This document shows positions 51,622-60,155 of a stretch of 64,000 bases of DNA, in pieces (position 1 is the first letter of the stretch; each line of letters begins with the position of its first letter). A program made the translations under genes and the position numbers. Source of the stretch: a bacterium (GTDB taxonomy: Bacteria; Planctomycetota; Phycisphaerae; Phycisphaerales; SM1A02). The stretch lies in NCBI GenBank assembly GCA_029977865.1, contig JAPOKA010000006.1:1-64000 (forward strand), given 5' to 3'. Below the pieces are notes generated by a model, which did no database searches, was not told the DNA's origin, and was given only the letters and a program-made list of their open reading frames with translations.

Positions 51622-52473
51622 ATGCGGATGAACTCAGGATCGCCCCGCGTCCGACGGCTGGTTCGAACACTCGTGAGTGTTCTGGCGGTCGCAGCGCCGG
51701 TGGTGGCAGGGTGCGCGATGCTTCAGGATCAACTGCTCTACTTCCCAAGTCGTGCGCCCCTCGAATCGGTCGAAGCCGAGGCCCGTGCGATCGGCATCAC
51801 GCCGTGGCCTGAAGCGGGGGCGGCCCATCGCGGATTTCTGTTTGAACCTCGTGGTGCGGCGCCGGCGGGCACGGTGGTGGTGTTTCATGGCAACGCCGGA
51901 CAGGCGACCGATCGCGTCTACTGGGCGCTGGCGCTCGCGGAACTCGGCTGGCGCACGATCCTCGCGGAGTACCCCGGCTACGGCGCCCGCGATGGCTCGC
52001 TCGGCGAAGTCTCGATGGTGGCCGACGCCAGCGAGACCATTCGCCTTGCGCGGCAGGCCTTCGGCGATCCGCTGGTGCTCGCCGGGGAATCGCTTGGTGC
52101 GGGCGTCGCCGCGGCTGCTGCCGCGGGCTTGGACGCTCCGCCGGCTGGTCTGCTGCTGGTGACGCCGTGGGCGGATCTGACCAGCCTTGCCCAGGAGAAG
52201 TTCCCGCTGCTGCCGGTTCGCTGGATCCTGCGCGATCGCTACGACACCGTGGCGAACCTCGCGTCGATCGCGTGCCCGGTCGCGATCTGCATCGCAGAGC
52301 AGGACGAGATCATCCCGCCTCGCCACGCCGAACGGCTGTTCGCGTCGCTCGCCGAACCCAAGCGCTGCTGGCGCTTCGCAGGCTGCGGCCACAACGACTG
52401 GCCCGGCGGTGCCGCGGAGCCCTGGTGGGCGGAGGCGATGACGTTCCTGAGCGAATCGAAGCCGAGGGAGTGA
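51622..52473 (+). CDS. Alpha/beta-hydrolase lipoprotein (BEM46/ABHD13-like)
   Basis: A 283-residue lipoprotein: signal helix LVRTLVSVLAVAAPVVAGC (Cys31). The hydrolase domain has VVVFHGNAGQATDRVYW (oxyanion loop), the nucleophile elbow GESLGAG, Asp in AEQDEIIPP and His in GCGHNDWPGG, a complete Ser-Asp-His triad. QLLYFPSR after the lipobox is typical of this group. An esterase acting at the envelope is likely; the substrate is unknown. A second ATG is two codons in. Confidence 0.88.
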   Translation: MRMNSGSPRVRRLVRTLVSVLAVAAPVVAGCAMLQDQLLYFPSRAPLESVEAEARAIGITPWPEAGAAHRGFLFEPRGAAPAGTVVVFHGNAGQATDRVYWALALAELGWRTILAEYPGYGARDGSLGEVSMVADASETIRLARQAFGDPLVLAGESLGAGVAAAAAAGLDAPPAGLLLVTPWADLTSLAQEKFPLLPVRWILRDRYDTVANLASIACPVAICIAEQDEIIPPRHAERLFASLAEPKRCWRFAGCGHNDWPGGAAEPWWAEAMTFLSESKPRE

Positions 52474-52514
52474 AGGGCGGGGCGGCGATCCAACTTCGCC
52501 GAGCGGTTCGCGAG

Positions 52515-52520
52515 TACTCT
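52515..52520 (+). promoter_or_regulatory. -10 element for the ABC importer operon
   Basis: TACTCT lies 8 nt before the ATG at 52529, again consistent with a leaderless or almost leaderless start. No clear -35. Confidence 0.4.
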
Positions 52521-52528
52521 CCCGCACC

Positions 52529-54592
52529 ATGCTGCAAGCGCTTCGTCGACTGCTGCTCGGGATCGTGCTGATCGCGGCGGCGTCGGCGACGCTGGTGCTG
52601 ACCGACCGCTCCGGGCCGTCCTCCGCGGCGTTCGGCGCACCGGCCCCCAAGCGAATCGCGGTCGTGCAGATCTCATCGATCAAGGTGATCGTGCAGTGCC
52701 GAGACGGTCTGCTCGAGCATCTCGGAGGGCGCGGGTACGACGAGGGATCCGGGACCACCATCGACCTCTTCAACGCCGAGGGCGACATGGGGACCTTGGC
52801 GCAGATCTGCGCGCAGGTGGCCACTGCCGCACGGCCCTACGACCTCGTGGTGACGCTCTCGACGGTGGCAACGCAGTCGTTCATGCGCTCGAACAAGGCC
52901 GACGTGCCGCAGGTGTTCGGGATGGTCACCTCCCCGGAATCGATCGACATTCCGATGGGCGCGTGGTCCGAAGGATCCGCTCGCCCGCCCACGCTCGCCG
53001 GAATCGGCAGCTTCCAGCCGATCGAAGCGCTCTTCGCCGCCACGCTTGCGTGCGATCCCACGCTGCGCCGCCTCGGCACGGTGTGGAATCCAGCCGAACC
53101 CAACGCCGAGGCCTCGATCCACCTCGCCCGTTCCGTCTGCGCGAAGCTGGGGCTCGAGATGATCGACGCCAACGCCGCAAGCGTGACCGAGGTCATGACG
53201 GCGACCGACGGCGTCCTCGCCCGTGGGATCGATTGCTTCTGGATCATGCCCGACACCAACGCCATCGCCGCGGCCAAGCCCATCGTCGAGCGCTGCCGGC
53301 GGATGGGGGTTCCGGTGGTGAGCAACTTCCCGGATCTCGCCGAGTTCGGCTCGGCCGTCAACTACGGAGCCGACTATCGCGGGATCGGGTTCGCGACCGC
53401 GACCATCGCCGATCTCGTGCTCGCAGGCACCCCGCCGCGGGAGATCCCCATCGAGAACTTCGTTCCGAGCACCCTGTGGCTCAACCTCGGAGGGCTCGGC
53501 GAATCGTGGTCGGTGCCGCCTTCGCTCGCCGAGCAGGCCGAGCGGATCATCGCCGCGGATGGGAAGGTCGAGATCCGCGAGATTGCGCAGTCCTTCACGC
53601 CTCCGGCCGTCGAGGCGATCCTGGCCGCCCGCGCGAATTCGCCGAGGATCGCCGCGGGGCGGGCCGCCGAGGTGGCGATCTTCACCTTCGGCAACACCAC
53701 GAACGTCGAGGAGGCCTACGCGGGGTTCCTCGCCGAACTGGGCCGGCTCGGCTACGAGGACGGCCGCAACATCAAGTTGACCTTCCGTGACGCCCAGCTT
53801 GATTCGGCGACCCTCAACACCATCGCCGCTGCGATCGAGTCGGAGCGGCCCGACGTGGTGATGCCCTTCACGACACCCGCGCTGCAGGCGACGCTTCGTC
53901 GCATGGGCGACCTGCCCATCGTCTTCTCGGTGGTCTCCTCGGGGGTGGCGGCGGGGGCGGGCCGGTCCGCGAGCGACCATCTGCCGAACGTCACCGGTGC
54001 GGAGACCCGACTCGACGCCAAGCGGATGCGGGAGCTGCTCGCCGCAGTCGCGCCGAGAGTCCGCACCGTGGGCACGGTGTTCGCGCCGAGCGAAGCCAAC
54101 AGCCTCTTTCACCGCGATCTGCTCGTCGGAGAGCTCGAGGCGGCCGGGATCACCGTGATCACCGCACCCGCCGATCGGCCCACCGAGATCCCCGAGGCCG
54201 CGGACAGTCTCGTCGCGCAGGGCGCGGAGATTGTGGTGCAGATCTCCGACAACGCCTCCGGCTCGGGCTTCAACTCGATCGTCCGCAGCGCCGACCGGGC
54301 GGGAGTGCCGGTCTTCGGGTTCACCACCGGCGCGATGCACGCGGGGGCGACCCTCTCGGTCTCGATCGACTACGAGCAGGTCGGTGCCCTGAGCGCCGAG
54401 ATGCTCGATCGGGTGCTTCGCGGCGAGAGTCCGGCGGCGATTCCGTTCTCGCCGCCGCAATCGTCACGGCTTCTCGTCAACCCGGCGCGGCTCGAGGAGT
54501 TCGGCATGACGCTGCCTCCGGAGGTCGCCGCGGACGCGACCTTTACCGATGAGGCCGGACGCCTGCCCGACGAAGCGAAGGCCGCGCCGTGA
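52529..54592 (+). CDS. ABC importer substrate-binding protein, two fused TrpX/DUF534-type domains
   Basis: A 687-residue exported protein. After a signal segment (residues 5-36) come two tandem periplasmic-binding units of the TrpX-like ABC_sub_bind family. Unit 1 is about residues 41-345 (KRIAVVQISSI ... NAEGDMGTLAQICAQVATAARPYDLVVTLSTVATQ). Unit 2 is about 385-665 (AEVAIFTFGNTTNVEEAYAGF ... FRDAQLDSATLNTIAAAIESERPDVVMPFTTPA). Both have the D-x-LV/D-V-V-x strand order of this family. Normal members have one unit of about 320 residues. It starts the operon and overlaps the STAS gene by GTGA. The ligand could be an aromatic amino acid, but this is only by family. Confidence 0.85.
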   Translation: MLQALRRLLLGIVLIAAASATLVLTDRSGPSSAAFGAPAPKRIAVVQISSIKVIVQCRDGLLEHLGGRGYDEGSGTTIDLFNAEGDMGTLAQICAQVATAARPYDLVVTLSTVATQSFMRSNKADVPQVFGMVTSPESIDIPMGAWSEGSARPPTLAGIGSFQPIEALFAATLACDPTLRRLGTVWNPAEPNAEASIHLARSVCAKLGLEMIDANAASVTEVMTATDGVLARGIDCFWIMPDTNAIAAAKPIVERCRRMGVPVVSNFPDLAEFGSAVNYGADYRGIGFATATIADLVLAGTPPREIPIENFVPSTLWLNLGGLGESWSVPPSLAEQAERIIAADGKVEIREIAQSFTPPAVEAILAARANSPRIAAGRAAEVAIFTFGNTTNVEEAYAGFLAELGRLGYEDGRNIKLTFRDAQLDSATLNTIAAAIESERPDVVMPFTTPALQATLRRMGDLPIVFSVVSSGVAAGAGRSASDHLPNVTGAETRLDAKRMRELLAAVAPRVRTVGTVFAPSEANSLFHRDLLVGELEAAGITVITAPADRPTEIPEAADSLVAQGAEIVVQISDNASGSGFNSIVRSADRAGVPVFGFTTGAMHAGATLSVSIDYEQVGALSAEMLDRVLRGESPAAIPFSPPQSSRLLVNPARLEEFGMTLPPEVAADATFTDEAGRLPDEAKAAP

Positions 54593-55746
54593 AGGTCGAT
54601 CGCACGACGCGGGCGGAGTCGGTGCATCTGGCCTTCGAGGGCCGGATCGACTCCGCGTGGGCCGAGTCGGCCTCCCAGGAACTCGAAGCCGCGATCCGGT
54701 CGGGACGTTCGCGGATCGAGCTCGACTTCGATCGCGTCACCTTCATCTCGTCGGTGGGCATCGGAATCCTCGTGCAGGCGTTCACGCGCTTTCGGGCGGT
54801 GGGCGGGACGCTTGCGATCGTCTCGGCGAGCGCTGCGGTGCGAGGCATGCTGCGGGTCGCCAAGCTCGAATCGATGCTCGCCCCGACTCTTGCCGAGCAG
54901 CCGTCGACGTCGTCCGCGCAAGGCTTCGGCGAAGGCTGGTCTGGAACCCTGCGGACGGTGGGTTCGACGCAGGCCACGGTGCGCCTGCTCCCGGTCGGCG
55001 CCGTCGAAGCCACCGCGCGAACGGTGGCGATCGGCCACTTCGCGCTCGCGGGAAGCGAGGCCGAGGCCGCGGGGCACTTCGGGGAAGGGCTTGCGGCGGG
55101 GGGGACGGTGGTGGTGCAGCCGGCGTCCGCACCGAGGCCCGATTGCCTGGCCTCGAGCGAGCAGGACGCGGTCTCGTTCATCGCCCGCGATGCGCTCGTC
55201 GTCGAGGGCCTTCCGATGTGGCAGGGTCGGTTTGAAGCCGACGGCACCGGCGTGGTTTCGGTCTCTTCGCTCGCGGAGGCGCTGGTGAAACGGGCGGAGG
55301 GTCCGATCGCGTTCGTCGCGCTCGGCGAGTGCGCCGGGGCCTTCGGAGCCTGGGCGCGGATCTCGCCGGACGAGTGGGCCGGTTCACCGGATTCGATGAG
55401 CGATGATGCGATGCGAAACGCGCTGCGGTTTGCCGGCGAGCCGATGCACGGTGGCGAGTCGCTGGTGGTTGCCGGGGTCGCCTGCGGCGACCACCGACGG
55501 CTTTCCGCAGAGGTCGAGGCGACGCTCGTCGATGTCGGCGCGGTGAGGCTGCACGCCCACGCCGCAGTCGCGAGCTATCGCCCGGTGCCCGCGGCCACCG
55601 CCGAGGTGAGGGCCGCCGGAACGCTGCTTGCCGAGCAGCCGCTCCGCGTCGTCATGCACGCCATGCGGAGTCGCGAGGGCCTCGAGACCGCGTTCGTTCG
55701 TGGGGTTTGCTTCGCGTGGGGGCTGGGCACGGAGCCGCACGCATGA
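54589..55746 (+). CDS. STAS-domain protein with an unknown C-terminal domain
   Basis: A 385-residue protein. Residues 1-105 are a STAS (anti-sigma antagonist) domain: LAFEGRIDSAWAESASQELE, then FDRVTFISSVGIGILVQAF, with Ser55 at the SpoIIAA/RsbV phospho-serine place, and LAIVSASAAVRGMLRVAKLESML. Residues about 110-385 are Ala/Gly/Val-rich, alternating strands, with no recognised family. No matching kinase or phosphatase gene is nearby. The gene lies inside an ABC importer operon and overlaps both neighbours by 4 nt (GTGA before, ATGA after), so it is probably part of the transporter's regulation or assembly. Confidence 0.8.
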   Translation: MKVDRTTRAESVHLAFEGRIDSAWAESASQELEAAIRSGRSRIELDFDRVTFISSVGIGILVQAFTRFRAVGGTLAIVSASAAVRGMLRVAKLESMLAPTLAEQPSTSSAQGFGEGWSGTLRTVGSTQATVRLLPVGAVEATARTVAIGHFALAGSEAEAAGHFGEGLAAGGTVVVQPASAPRPDCLASSEQDAVSFIARDALVVEGLPMWQGRFEADGTGVVSVSSLAEALVKRAEGPIAFVALGECAGAFGAWARISPDEWAGSPDSMSDDAMRNALRFAGEPMHGGESLVVAGVACGDHRRLSAEVEATLVDVGAVRLHAHAAVASYRPVPAATAEVRAAGTLLAEQPLRVVMHAMRSREGLETAFVRGVCFAWGLGTEPHA

Positions 55747-56711
55747 GCCTGCTTCTGGCCACCATCTCGATCGGGCTCGTGTTCGCGGTGCTCGCGCTCG
55801 GGGTCTTCCTCTCGTTCCGGGTCTACCGCATCCCCGACATCACCGCCGACGGGTCGTTTCCTCTCGGGGCGGCGATCGCGGCACGACTGCTCAAGGACGG
55901 CGCCGATCCGATCACCGCGACCCTCGCGGGCATGGCCGGCGGTGCGATCGCGGGCATGGTCACCGGATTCGTGCATGTCCGGTTCAAGGTGAATCCCATC
56001 CTCGCGGGGATTCTCACCATGACGGCGCTCTACTCGGTGAATCTGCGGGTGATGGGGTCGAGCAACCTGCCGATCACCTCGGGCACCCTGTTCACGCCCT
56101 TCGAGCGGGCGGCGGAGCGGGTCTTCGGTGAAGAGTTCCTGCTCGCCGGGCGCGAAGTCGCCTCCGCCGACCTCGGCCTCTTCGTCGCCAGCGGACTGAT
56201 GACGGCGGTGGCGGCGGTGCTGCTGGTGCTCTTCCTGAAGACCGAACTTGGTGCGGCGATGCGGGCCACCGGCGACAACGAGCGCATGCTGCGGGCCCTC
56301 GGCACCAGCACCGACCGCATGATCGTGCTGGGGCTTGCCATCTCGAACGCGCTCATCGCGCTCTCGGGGGCACTGTTCGCGCAGATGCAGGCCTTCGCCG
56401 ATGCCCAGATGGGAATCGGGGTGATCGTGCTGGGACTGGCGAGCGTGATCCTCGGCCAGACCCTGGTGGGGCCGGTGCGCTCCATTCCGCTGGCGGTGAT
56501 CGGCGCGGTGATGGGTGCGGTGCTCTTCCGCCTGCTGGTGGCGATCGCCATCCGCATGGGTCTCGACGCCAACGATCTCAAGCTGGTCACCGCGGTGGTG
56601 GTGCTGGTCGCGATCGTGGGCCCCGATTGGATCAAGGACTTCGGTCGACGTCGCCTTCGACGCGGTCGGCGGTTCGCTTCCGCAGCGGGAGGCGCCGATG
56701 CTGCGGCTTGA
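55743..56711 (+). CDS. ABC importer permease (TrpY-like)
   Basis: A 322-residue permease with about eight membrane helices. It has the family run RIPDITADGSFPLGAAIAARLL, FKVNPILAGILTMTALYSVNLRVMG and GTSTDRMIVLGLAISNALIALSGALFAQMQ; the last is the cytoplasmic loop that meets the ATPase. It resembles the permease of TrpXYZ-type and other DUF534-linked importers. A single permease gene implies a homodimer. The stop overlaps the ATPase start by 14 nt. The C-terminus is an extra basic tail (RRRLRRGRRFASAAGG). Confidence 0.9.
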   Translation: MSLLLATISIGLVFAVLALGVFLSFRVYRIPDITADGSFPLGAAIAARLLKDGADPITATLAGMAGGAIAGMVTGFVHVRFKVNPILAGILTMTALYSVNLRVMGSSNLPITSGTLFTPFERAAERVFGEEFLLAGREVASADLGLFVASGLMTAVAAVLLVLFLKTELGAAMRATGDNERMLRALGTSTDRMIVLGLAISNALIALSGALFAQMQAFADAQMGIGVIVLGLASVILGQTLVGPVRSIPLAVIGAVMGAVLFRLLVAIAIRMGLDANDLKLVTAVVVLVAIVGPDWIKDFGRRRLRRGRRFASAAGGADAAA

Positions 56712-57510
56712 GTCGGTGCGCAAGACCTTCAACCCCGGCACCGCCAACGAGGTGCGGGCGCTCGCGGGAGTCAATCTCACCCTCGAGCCGGGTTCGTTCA
56801 CGGTCGTGATCGGCACCAACGGCTCGGGCAAGAGCACCCTGCAGGGCGCGATCTGCGGGGCCTTCGAACTCGATCAGGGTCGGGTGTTCGTCGATGGGAT
56901 CGATGTGACGGGCTGGCGCGAGCACCGCCGAGCGCACCTGGTCGGCCGGGTGTTCCAGGATCCCTTCGCCGGTACCGCGCCCGACCTGACGGTGGCGGAG
57001 AATCTCGCGCTCGCCTCCAAGCGCGGCGGCACCCGCACGCTCGCGCCGCTCTTGCGTGGGGCCCGACGCGCCGAGTGGCGCGGCCTGCTCGCGCGAATCG
57101 GGCTGGGACTCGAGGATCGCCTCGACGACCCCATCGGTCTGCTCTCGGGAGGGCAGCGGCAGTCGATCACCTTGCTGATGGCGACCCTCACCAATCCCAA
57201 GGTCCTGCTGCTCGACGAGCACACCGCGGCGCTCGATCCCCGCAGCGCCGAGCTGGTGATCGGGCTGACGGTGCAGCTGGTCGAGCAGTCGAGTTCGACC
57301 ACCCTCATGGTCACCCACTCGATGCGGCAGGCCGCGACTCTTGGCGATCGCCTGGTGGCGATGCACCGCGGGCGCGTCTACCTCGACGTCTCGGGTCCGG
57401 AGAAGCGGCGGCTCACCGAACCCGAGCTGCTGGCGCTCTTCAGCCAGATGCGCCGCGACGATCGCTTCGACGAGGCGGCCTGCGAACTGGTGCGGACGCA
57501 GTATCGCTAG
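56698..57510 (+). CDS. ABC importer ATPase (TrpZ-like)
   Basis: A 270-residue ABC ATPase with Walker A GTNGSGKST, Q-loop VFQDPFAGTA, signature LSGGQRQ, Walker B VLLLDEHTAALDP and H-loop VTHSMRQA. The DEHTAALDP version (H in place of P after DE) is typical of this importer group. GGGAGG lies 6 nt before the ATG, the strongest ribosome binding site in the window, so the ATPase may be translated beyond coupling. It ends the operon. Confidence 0.92.
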   Translation: MLRLESVRKTFNPGTANEVRALAGVNLTLEPGSFTVVIGTNGSGKSTLQGAICGAFELDQGRVFVDGIDVTGWREHRRAHLVGRVFQDPFAGTAPDLTVAENLALASKRGGTRTLAPLLRGARRAEWRGLLARIGLGLEDRLDDPIGLLSGGQRQSITLLMATLTNPKVLLLDEHTAALDPRSAELVIGLTVQLVEQSSSTTLMVTHSMRQAATLGDRLVAMHRGRVYLDVSGPEKRRLTEPELLALFSQMRRDDRFDEAACELVRTQYR

Positions 57511-57533
57511 AGGTGCGAGATCCGCCGCACCTC
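57510..57533. terminator. Hairpin between convergent ABC ATPase and galK genes
   Basis: GAGGTGCG (57510-57517) pairs with CGCACCTC (57526-57533) around AGATCCGC. It starts at the last base of the ATPase stop codon and lies 33 nt beyond the galK stop. No T run on either strand. Confidence 0.5.
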
Positions 57534-57566
57534 CGGGTCGGCGGCGTTGGCTCGCGCCGAATCCGT

Positions 57567-58811
57567 TCAGCGGCGCTGCGAGACCGCGGCCCCGGCAGCT
57601 CGCGAGACGAACCACGTGCAGGGCGCACCAAAGCGGGACGCGAAGTCGTCCGCGACCAACGCCGCGACGGCCGCTGCCTCGCCCTGCGGGCATGCCGCGA
57701 TCACGCAGCCACCGAAGCCAGCGCCGGTGAGGCGGGCGCCGAATGCTCCGTGAGCGACCGCGAACTCGACGATCGCATCGAGCTCGGGGGTCGAGACTTC
57801 GAAGTCCTCGCGCAACGAGTGGTGGCCCGCTTGGAGGATGCGGCCGAACTCCGGGCCGAGCGTGGCGGCAGTGGTGGGGTCGGTGGCGGCAGCTTCAAGG
57901 AGCGCTGCCGCGGCGCGAACGCGGGCGACTTCGGTCAGGACGTGCCTGGCGCGACGAACGTCGGGCCCGTCCAGCCCCGCTGCGGCCAGCCGGTTCAGCG
58001 CCTTTTCGGGCGATCCCTCGCAGTCGTCGAGCAACTGCCGCAGCGACGGTGCAGCGATCGACGATGCCGCCGCCTGCACCGATCGGAGCCGCGACGCGTA
58101 GCCGCCTGAATCGAGGCGGTGCCGGACTCCCGAGTCGAAGACGACCAGCGCGAGTGCGTTCGGCATGGGCAGGTGCAGCCACGACTTGTCGCGGCAGTCG
58201 AAACGCATGGCGTGATCCTCGCGGGCGAGAGCCACGATCGCCGGGTCCATCGGTCCGCAGGGCACGCCAGCGAAGCGGTGTTCGACCTCGCGACAGAGTC
58301 GCGCGGCTCGGGCCCGTCCGAACTCGTCGAGATCGCTGCCGACGACGGCAAGCGCTGCAGCCGCCACGGAGACGGTGAGCGAGGCACTCGAAGAGAGCCC
58401 GCCGCCAATGGGCAGGGAACTGGTCAGCGCGAGGTCGAGCGGCGGCACCGCGACGCCGGCTTCGCGAAGGAGCGCGATCACGCCGAGGGGATAGTTCTGC
58501 CACCCGCCGGTCGGGCCAATCTGAGGCGAGGCGGCAAGCGAGGCTTCGAGGTCGACGGCGACTTCCCCATGTCCTTCGGAGCAAAACCGAGAGGAAGTGC
58601 CGCTTGGGGTCGGGGCCGCCGCGGCCATCGTGCCGCGCCCGATCGCGATCGGCAGCACGATGCCATCGGCGTAGTCGACATGCTCGCCGATCAGGTTGAC
58701 GCGACCCGGCGCTTGCGCGACTGCGGCCGGCTCGTGGCCGAAGGCGTTGCTGAACTGGCGGCAAACGGCGTCGAGGCGCGTTGCGTCGGTGTGTTCAGCG
58801 TGGTGGTCCAT
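57567..58811 (-). CDS. galK: Galactokinase
   Basis: A 414-residue GHMP kinase that phosphorylates galactose to galactose 1-phosphate. It has the galactokinase signature GRVNLIGEHVDYADGIVLPIAI, the GHMP motif LPIGGGLSSSASLTVS, and the C-terminal GARLTGAGFGGCVIAAC. The catalytic Asp is in the MDPAIVAL region. The start lies 1 nt after the sialidase stop, so these are one transcription unit on the minus strand. It would use galactose released from glycans after terminal residues are removed. Confidence 0.93.
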   Translation of the reverse strand: MDHHAEHTDATRLDAVCRQFSNAFGHEPAAVAQAPGRVNLIGEHVDYADGIVLPIAIGRGTMAAAAPTPSGTSSRFCSEGHGEVAVDLEASLAASPQIGPTGGWQNYPLGVIALLREAGVAVPPLDLALTSSLPIGGGLSSSASLTVSVAAAALAVVGSDLDEFGRARAARLCREVEHRFAGVPCGPMDPAIVALAREDHAMRFDCRDKSWLHLPMPNALALVVFDSGVRHRLDSGGYASRLRSVQAAASSIAAPSLRQLLDDCEGSPEKALNRLAAAGLDGPDVRRARHVLTEVARVRAAAALLEAAATDPTTAATLGPEFGRILQAGHHSLREDFEVSTPELDAIVEFAVAHGAFGARLTGAGFGGCVIAACPQGEAAAVAALVADDFASRFGAPCTWFVSRAAGAAVSQRR

Positions 58812-58812
58812 C

Positions 58813-60054
58813 TCAGGGGGCCGCGACGCTGCTGCGAGACGAGGCGTCCTCACGCTCGACTGCCGAAGGGGGAGGCTCGGGTGCGGCGCGAAGTTCCGAT
58901 GGCGCGATGCAGCGAAAGCGGATCGACTCGTAGGGGTGGTTCTCGCCAGCTTCGTAAAGGCACCCGATGAGCGGCGCGCGATCAGCATCGCCTGGCGCGG
59001 TGGCCGAGCTGGCCGGAGAGATGGTCGCGAGCGAGGAGTAGGCGGAGGGTCCTTCGAAGAGCAGCAGCCCGTCGCTCCAGGAATTGCCGCCATCGTCGCT
59101 GCGGCGGACGGTCATGCGGGTGCGGCTCGTCGCACTGGCTGGATTCGAGAAGACCAGGGTGCGACCGTCGTCGAGCGCGATCATCGAGGCCTGGCAGATC
59201 GGCTCGGGCAAGGCGGCATCGCGGATCACCTCCGACCAGGTCTCGCCGCCGTCGGCCGATCGCGAGAGCGCTCGCGATCGTTGCGAGCGGTCGTAGTTCC
59301 GCATGTTGAGCAGAAGCGAGCCGTCGGCGAGCTCGGCCACCGCGCACTCGTTGACCTGGTGGGTGGGGGTGCGGCCGAGCATCCACCAGGTCTCGCCGCC
59401 GTCGTCGCTTGCGATGACATGCGAGTAGTAGTGCCGGGTGTCGCGCTCGATGTGGTCACAGGGGACGATGAGGCGACCGGCATGGGGGCCGCCTCGCAGT
59501 TGGATGCCGTTGCCGGGACCGGTCGCGTACCAGGTCCAGTCGGCCTGCTTGACGGTGGTCGTGATCTCGCGGGGCGCAGTCCAGGTTGCGCCGTGATCGC
59601 GGCTTGAGAGCAGCCACACCGTGCGGGTGCCCCGTGAAGTTCCATCGATGATGCGGGGCTCGTGATCGACGCCGAGGTTGCGGGTCGAGAGGAGATGGAT
59701 GGCGCCGGTCCGTCGGTCGAGCACCGGACAGGGATTGCCGCAGGTGTTGCCGGCGTCGCTCCAGACGACTTCGAGTTCGCTCCAGGTCCGGCCGCTGTCG
59801 CGGCTGCGACGCAGGACCAGGTCGATGTCGCCACTGTCGCCGCTGCCGCCGACGCGGCCCTCGGCGAAGGCGAGCAGGGTGCCGTCGGCGGCTTCGATCA
59901 GAGCCGGAATGCGGAAGGTGTGGTAGCCGTCGCGGCCCGAGACGAAGACCGCCGGATCGGCGGCGGGAGCACCTTCGACCGGACCGGATGCGGCCGCGGC
60001 GGCAAGCGCGAGCGACGCGAACGCGGCGGCGAGGCGGGACGAAACAGCGGTCAT
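58813..60054 (-). CDS. Exo-alpha-sialidase (neuraminidase, GH33-like), exported
   Basis: A 413-residue secreted six-bladed beta-propeller. A signal peptide covers residues 1-29. The catalytic Arg motif is in YHTFRIPALIEAADG and five Asp-boxes (SxDxGxTW) are seen: SRDSGRTW, SRDHGATW, SDDGGETW, SADGGETW and SDDGGNSW. Sialidases cut terminal sialic acid from glycoproteins or glycolipids. It is divergent from an SGNH esterase-like gene and followed at once by galK. GGGAG about 10 nt before the ATG supports this start. Confidence 0.9.
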   Translation of the reverse strand: MTAVSSRLAAAFASLALAAAAASGPVEGAPAADPAVFVSGRDGYHTFRIPALIEAADGTLLAFAEGRVGGSGDSGDIDLVLRRSRDSGRTWSELEVVWSDAGNTCGNPCPVLDRRTGAIHLLSTRNLGVDHEPRIIDGTSRGTRTVWLLSSRDHGATWTAPREITTTVKQADWTWYATGPGNGIQLRGGPHAGRLIVPCDHIERDTRHYYSHVIASDDGGETWWMLGRTPTHQVNECAVAELADGSLLLNMRNYDRSQRSRALSRSADGGETWSEVIRDAALPEPICQASMIALDDGRTLVFSNPASATSRTRMTVRRSDDGGNSWSDGLLLFEGPSAYSSLATISPASSATAPGDADRAPLIGCLYEAGENHPYESIRFRCIAPSELRAAPEPPPSAVEREDASSRSSVAAP

Positions 60055-60143
60055 GGGTCGAGGCTCCCGAGGTGGTTCGGCGGCGGGAACCCGAGCCTAC
60101 CCGCGGCGGCGGTGGCTGGCTCGCGGGCCGCTCGGGCGATCCG

Positions 60144-60149
60144 TAGACT
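60144..60149 (+). promoter_or_regulatory. -10 element placed for a leaderless esterase mRNA
   Basis: TAGACT lies exactly 6 nt before the ATG at 60156. No ribosome binding site is present. Confidence 0.5.
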
Positions 60150-60155
60150 CCGCGG

